Origin: SIG480 sp045539475
GTDB lineage: Bacteria > Bacillota > Clostridia > Oscillospirales > JAAYXM01
Assembly: GCA_045539475.1 (NCBI GenBank)
Contig: JAZQFJ010000022.1
Coordinates: forward strand, 1-13,868
Reading direction: 5' to 3'
DNA length: 13,868 nt
The notes beneath the pieces were generated by a model. It was not told where the DNA came from and searched no databases. It worked only from the letters and a program-made list of their open reading frames with translations. Positions 12,714-13,868 of this stretch are shown here, in pieces. Position 1 is the first letter of the stretch. Every line of letters starts with the position of its first letter. Both the position numbers and the translations under genes were made by a program.

Positions 12714-13463
12714 TTGAAAAGAACATTTTTGAAGAATGATAAACCAATTCTTACGACTATGGTTCAGGCAGATAATCCAGACCGGATAAAAGAGCTTATG
12801 GATAAATCATTACTTGAAGATGCTGAAGCCTTCGGAATGCAGTTTGAAAGATTAGAGCGTGAATACAGAAACAAAGAAGTATATAAAGAGCTTTTTTCTT
12901 ACACTGATTTGCCTGTTTATGTAACAAATTATAGAATGGGAAAAAATGAAGGAAAAACAGACGACGTTCTTGCAGAAGAGCTTTTAGAACTTGCAGATTG
13001 TGGTGCAACCTTATGTGATGTAATGGGTGATTTGTTTGATAAACAGCCAGACGAGGTTGCTTTGGATGATAAAGCAATAGAAAGACAGATAAAACTAATT
13101 GAAGATTTACATAAAAAAGGAGCAGAAGTTCTTATTTCTTCGCATATTTACACCTACACACCAGCCGAAAGAGTGCTTGAGATTGCATTAGAGCATCAAA
13201 GACGAGGTGCAGATATTTCAAAAATCGTAACGGGTGCAGATACAATGGAGCAACAGTTGGAGAATCTTAAGATCATCAATCTGCTAAAAGAAAATCTGCA
13301 AATTCCGTTTTTGTTCCTTGCTGGCGGAGAATGTCATATTTTAAGAAGAATAGGCGGAGAATTAGGGTGTTGTATGTATCTTTGTGTTTATGAATATGAT
13401 GAACTTGCCACGCCATCACAGCCTCTTCTAAAAAATGTAAAAGCGATAAGAGACAATATGTGA
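12714..13463 (+). CDS. Divergent type I 3-dehydroquinate dehydratase-like lyase (module C)
   Basis: This 249-residue relative of the module A lyase shows His144 (ISSHIY), Schiff-base-type Lys170 (ISKIVTG), Arg212 (ILRRIGG) and Gln236 (TPSQPLL), at spacings of 26, 42 and 24 residues that match the class I DHQase pattern. The Glu that normally assists the His is replaced (CDVMG; Met104), and the early substrate-binding Glu/Arg/Asp positions read Gly41, Gln43 and Glu45 (GMQFE). A Lys-dependent elimination or aldol-type reaction on a non-shikimate keto substrate is inferred. Start choice: TTG 12714, one base after the SDR stop, with AAGGTGG seven bases upstream. An in-frame ATG at 12678 would overlap the SDR by 35 bases and lacks such a site. 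Its coding sequence is noticeably more AT-rich (about 30% GC in sampled lines) than the SDR before it (about 45%). Confidence 0.82.
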   Translation: MKRTFLKNDKPILTTMVQADNPDRIKELMDKSLLEDAEAFGMQFERLEREYRNKEVYKELFSYTDLPVYVTNYRMGKNEGKTDDVLAEELLELADCGATLCDVMGDLFDKQPDEVALDDKAIERQIKLIEDLHKKGAEVLISSHIYTYTPAERVLEIALEHQRRGADISKIVTGADTMEQQLENLKIINLLKENLQIPFLFLAGGECHILRRIGGELGCCMYLCVYEYDELATPSQPLLKNVKAIRDNM

Positions 13464-13471
13464 GGGATAAG

Positions 13472-13868
13472 ATGCAAATAATACCTATAGAATACGGTAA
13501 ATCTGTTTTGCCAGAGAAAATGATTTTTGTAAACGGCCATAATGATATAATTCGAGATATAGTTTTCAAGGTTTATCTTATTAAGACCGATAATAAACTT
13601 ATTTTGGTTGATGCCGGATGCGAAACAATGCCAGGATTTGTGATGAGGGATTTTATCGGTACAGTGCAAGCTCTTAAAAACAAAGATGTTACAACCGAAG
13701 ATATAACAGATGTTATTATAACACATTCACATCATGATCATATTGAATGTGTTAAATATTTTACAAATGCTGTTATACATATCCAAAAAGACGAATATGA
13801 GATTGGAAAACAATATATTCCCAATGGAATTAAGATAAATGTTTTTGAAAATGAATCTTTGATTTGTG
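13472..13868 (+). CDS. Metallo-beta-lactamase-fold hydrolase, N-terminal part (cut by window end)
   Basis: An ATG at 13472 starts a frame that stays open to the end of the window (132 residues visible). GAGG, overlapping the stop of the upstream gene, serves as the ribosome binding site. The fold's first metal motif HSHHDH (HxHxDH) is at about 83-88, preceded by LILVDAG at about 45-51, the usual MBL strand with its Asp. The protein has no signal peptide and resembles the general cytoplasmic lactonase/hydrolase type more than beta-lactamases. In the operon it could open a lactone or thioester made by the SDR and lyase, which is inference. Like the gene before it, it is AT-rich. Confidence 0.88.
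   Translation, partial: MQIIPIEYGKSVLPEKMIFVNGHNDIIRDIVFKVYLIKTDNKLILVDAGCETMPGFVMRDFIGTVQALKNKDVTTEDITDVIITHSHHDHIECVKYFTNAVIHIQKDEYEIGKQYIPNGIKINVFENESLIC

Overview
The window looks like a chromosomal segment of a Gram-positive anaerobe, most likely an uncultured gut Clostridia. Three things suggest this: strong AGGAGG-type ribosome binding sites, moderately low GC (roughly 40-48% by eye in most genes), and protein families typical of that group. This taxonomic call is inference. The window contains no rRNA, tRNA, CRISPR array or complete insertion sequence. It opens inside the 3' part of a large serine recombinase gene, the signature of an integrative element, and ends inside a metallo-beta-lactamase-fold gene.

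Layout. (1) 2-1066: C-terminal part of the serine recombinase. (2) Module A, 1170-7766: a leftward AraC-type regulator diverges from a six-gene rightward operon. The operon encodes a divergent type I 3-dehydroquinate dehydratase (DHQase)-like protein, a Gfo/Idh/MocA oxidoreductase, a cyclic amidohydrolase, an SDR, a zinc-free quinone-oxidoreductase-type MDR and an EamA/DMT transporter. (3) 7767-8371: a scar region with a broken AbiEi/DUF6088-like antitoxin fragment, an unrelated C-terminal gene fragment followed by a clean intrinsic terminator, and a possible small truncated ORF. (4) Module B, 8372-11046: a leftward AraC regulator diverges from an SDR plus Gfo/Idh/MocA pair. (5) Module C, 11043-13868: a leftward AraC regulator diverges from an SDR, a second DHQase-like protein and an MBL-fold hydrolase cut by the window end.

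The three modules reuse the same parts: three AraC regulators, three SDRs, two Gfo/Idh/MocA enzymes and two DHQase-like lyases. Each module is divergently transcribed from its own regulator. Both DHQase-like proteins keep the Schiff-base lysine, the catalytic histidine and the late Arg and Gln of the fold. By hand alignment they lack the Glu of the Glu-His dyad and the early Glu/Arg substrate-binding residues, so they are probably not shikimate-pathway enzymes. Both Gfo/Idh/MocA enzymes keep the DKP lysine and the active-site His but lack the Asp that usually sits four residues before that His.

A coherent reading, offered as inference, is a catabolic pathway for small cyclic polyols, keto-sugars or glycoside-like plant or host compounds. 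A hydroxyl would be oxidised by a Gfo/Idh or SDR enzyme. A Schiff-base lyase would then carry out beta-elimination, the MDR would reduce the resulting enone, and the amidohydrolase and MBL proteins would make hydrolytic cuts. Each module would be switched on by its own AraC sensor. The substrate cannot be read from the sequence.

The divergent promoter regions are rich in candidate operators. These are tandem TATCA-N4-TGATA sites in module A; an 11-bp direct repeat at 21-bp spacing plus a perfect 22-bp palindrome in module B; and a 7-bp-arm inverted repeat directly upstream of a near-consensus promoter in module C.
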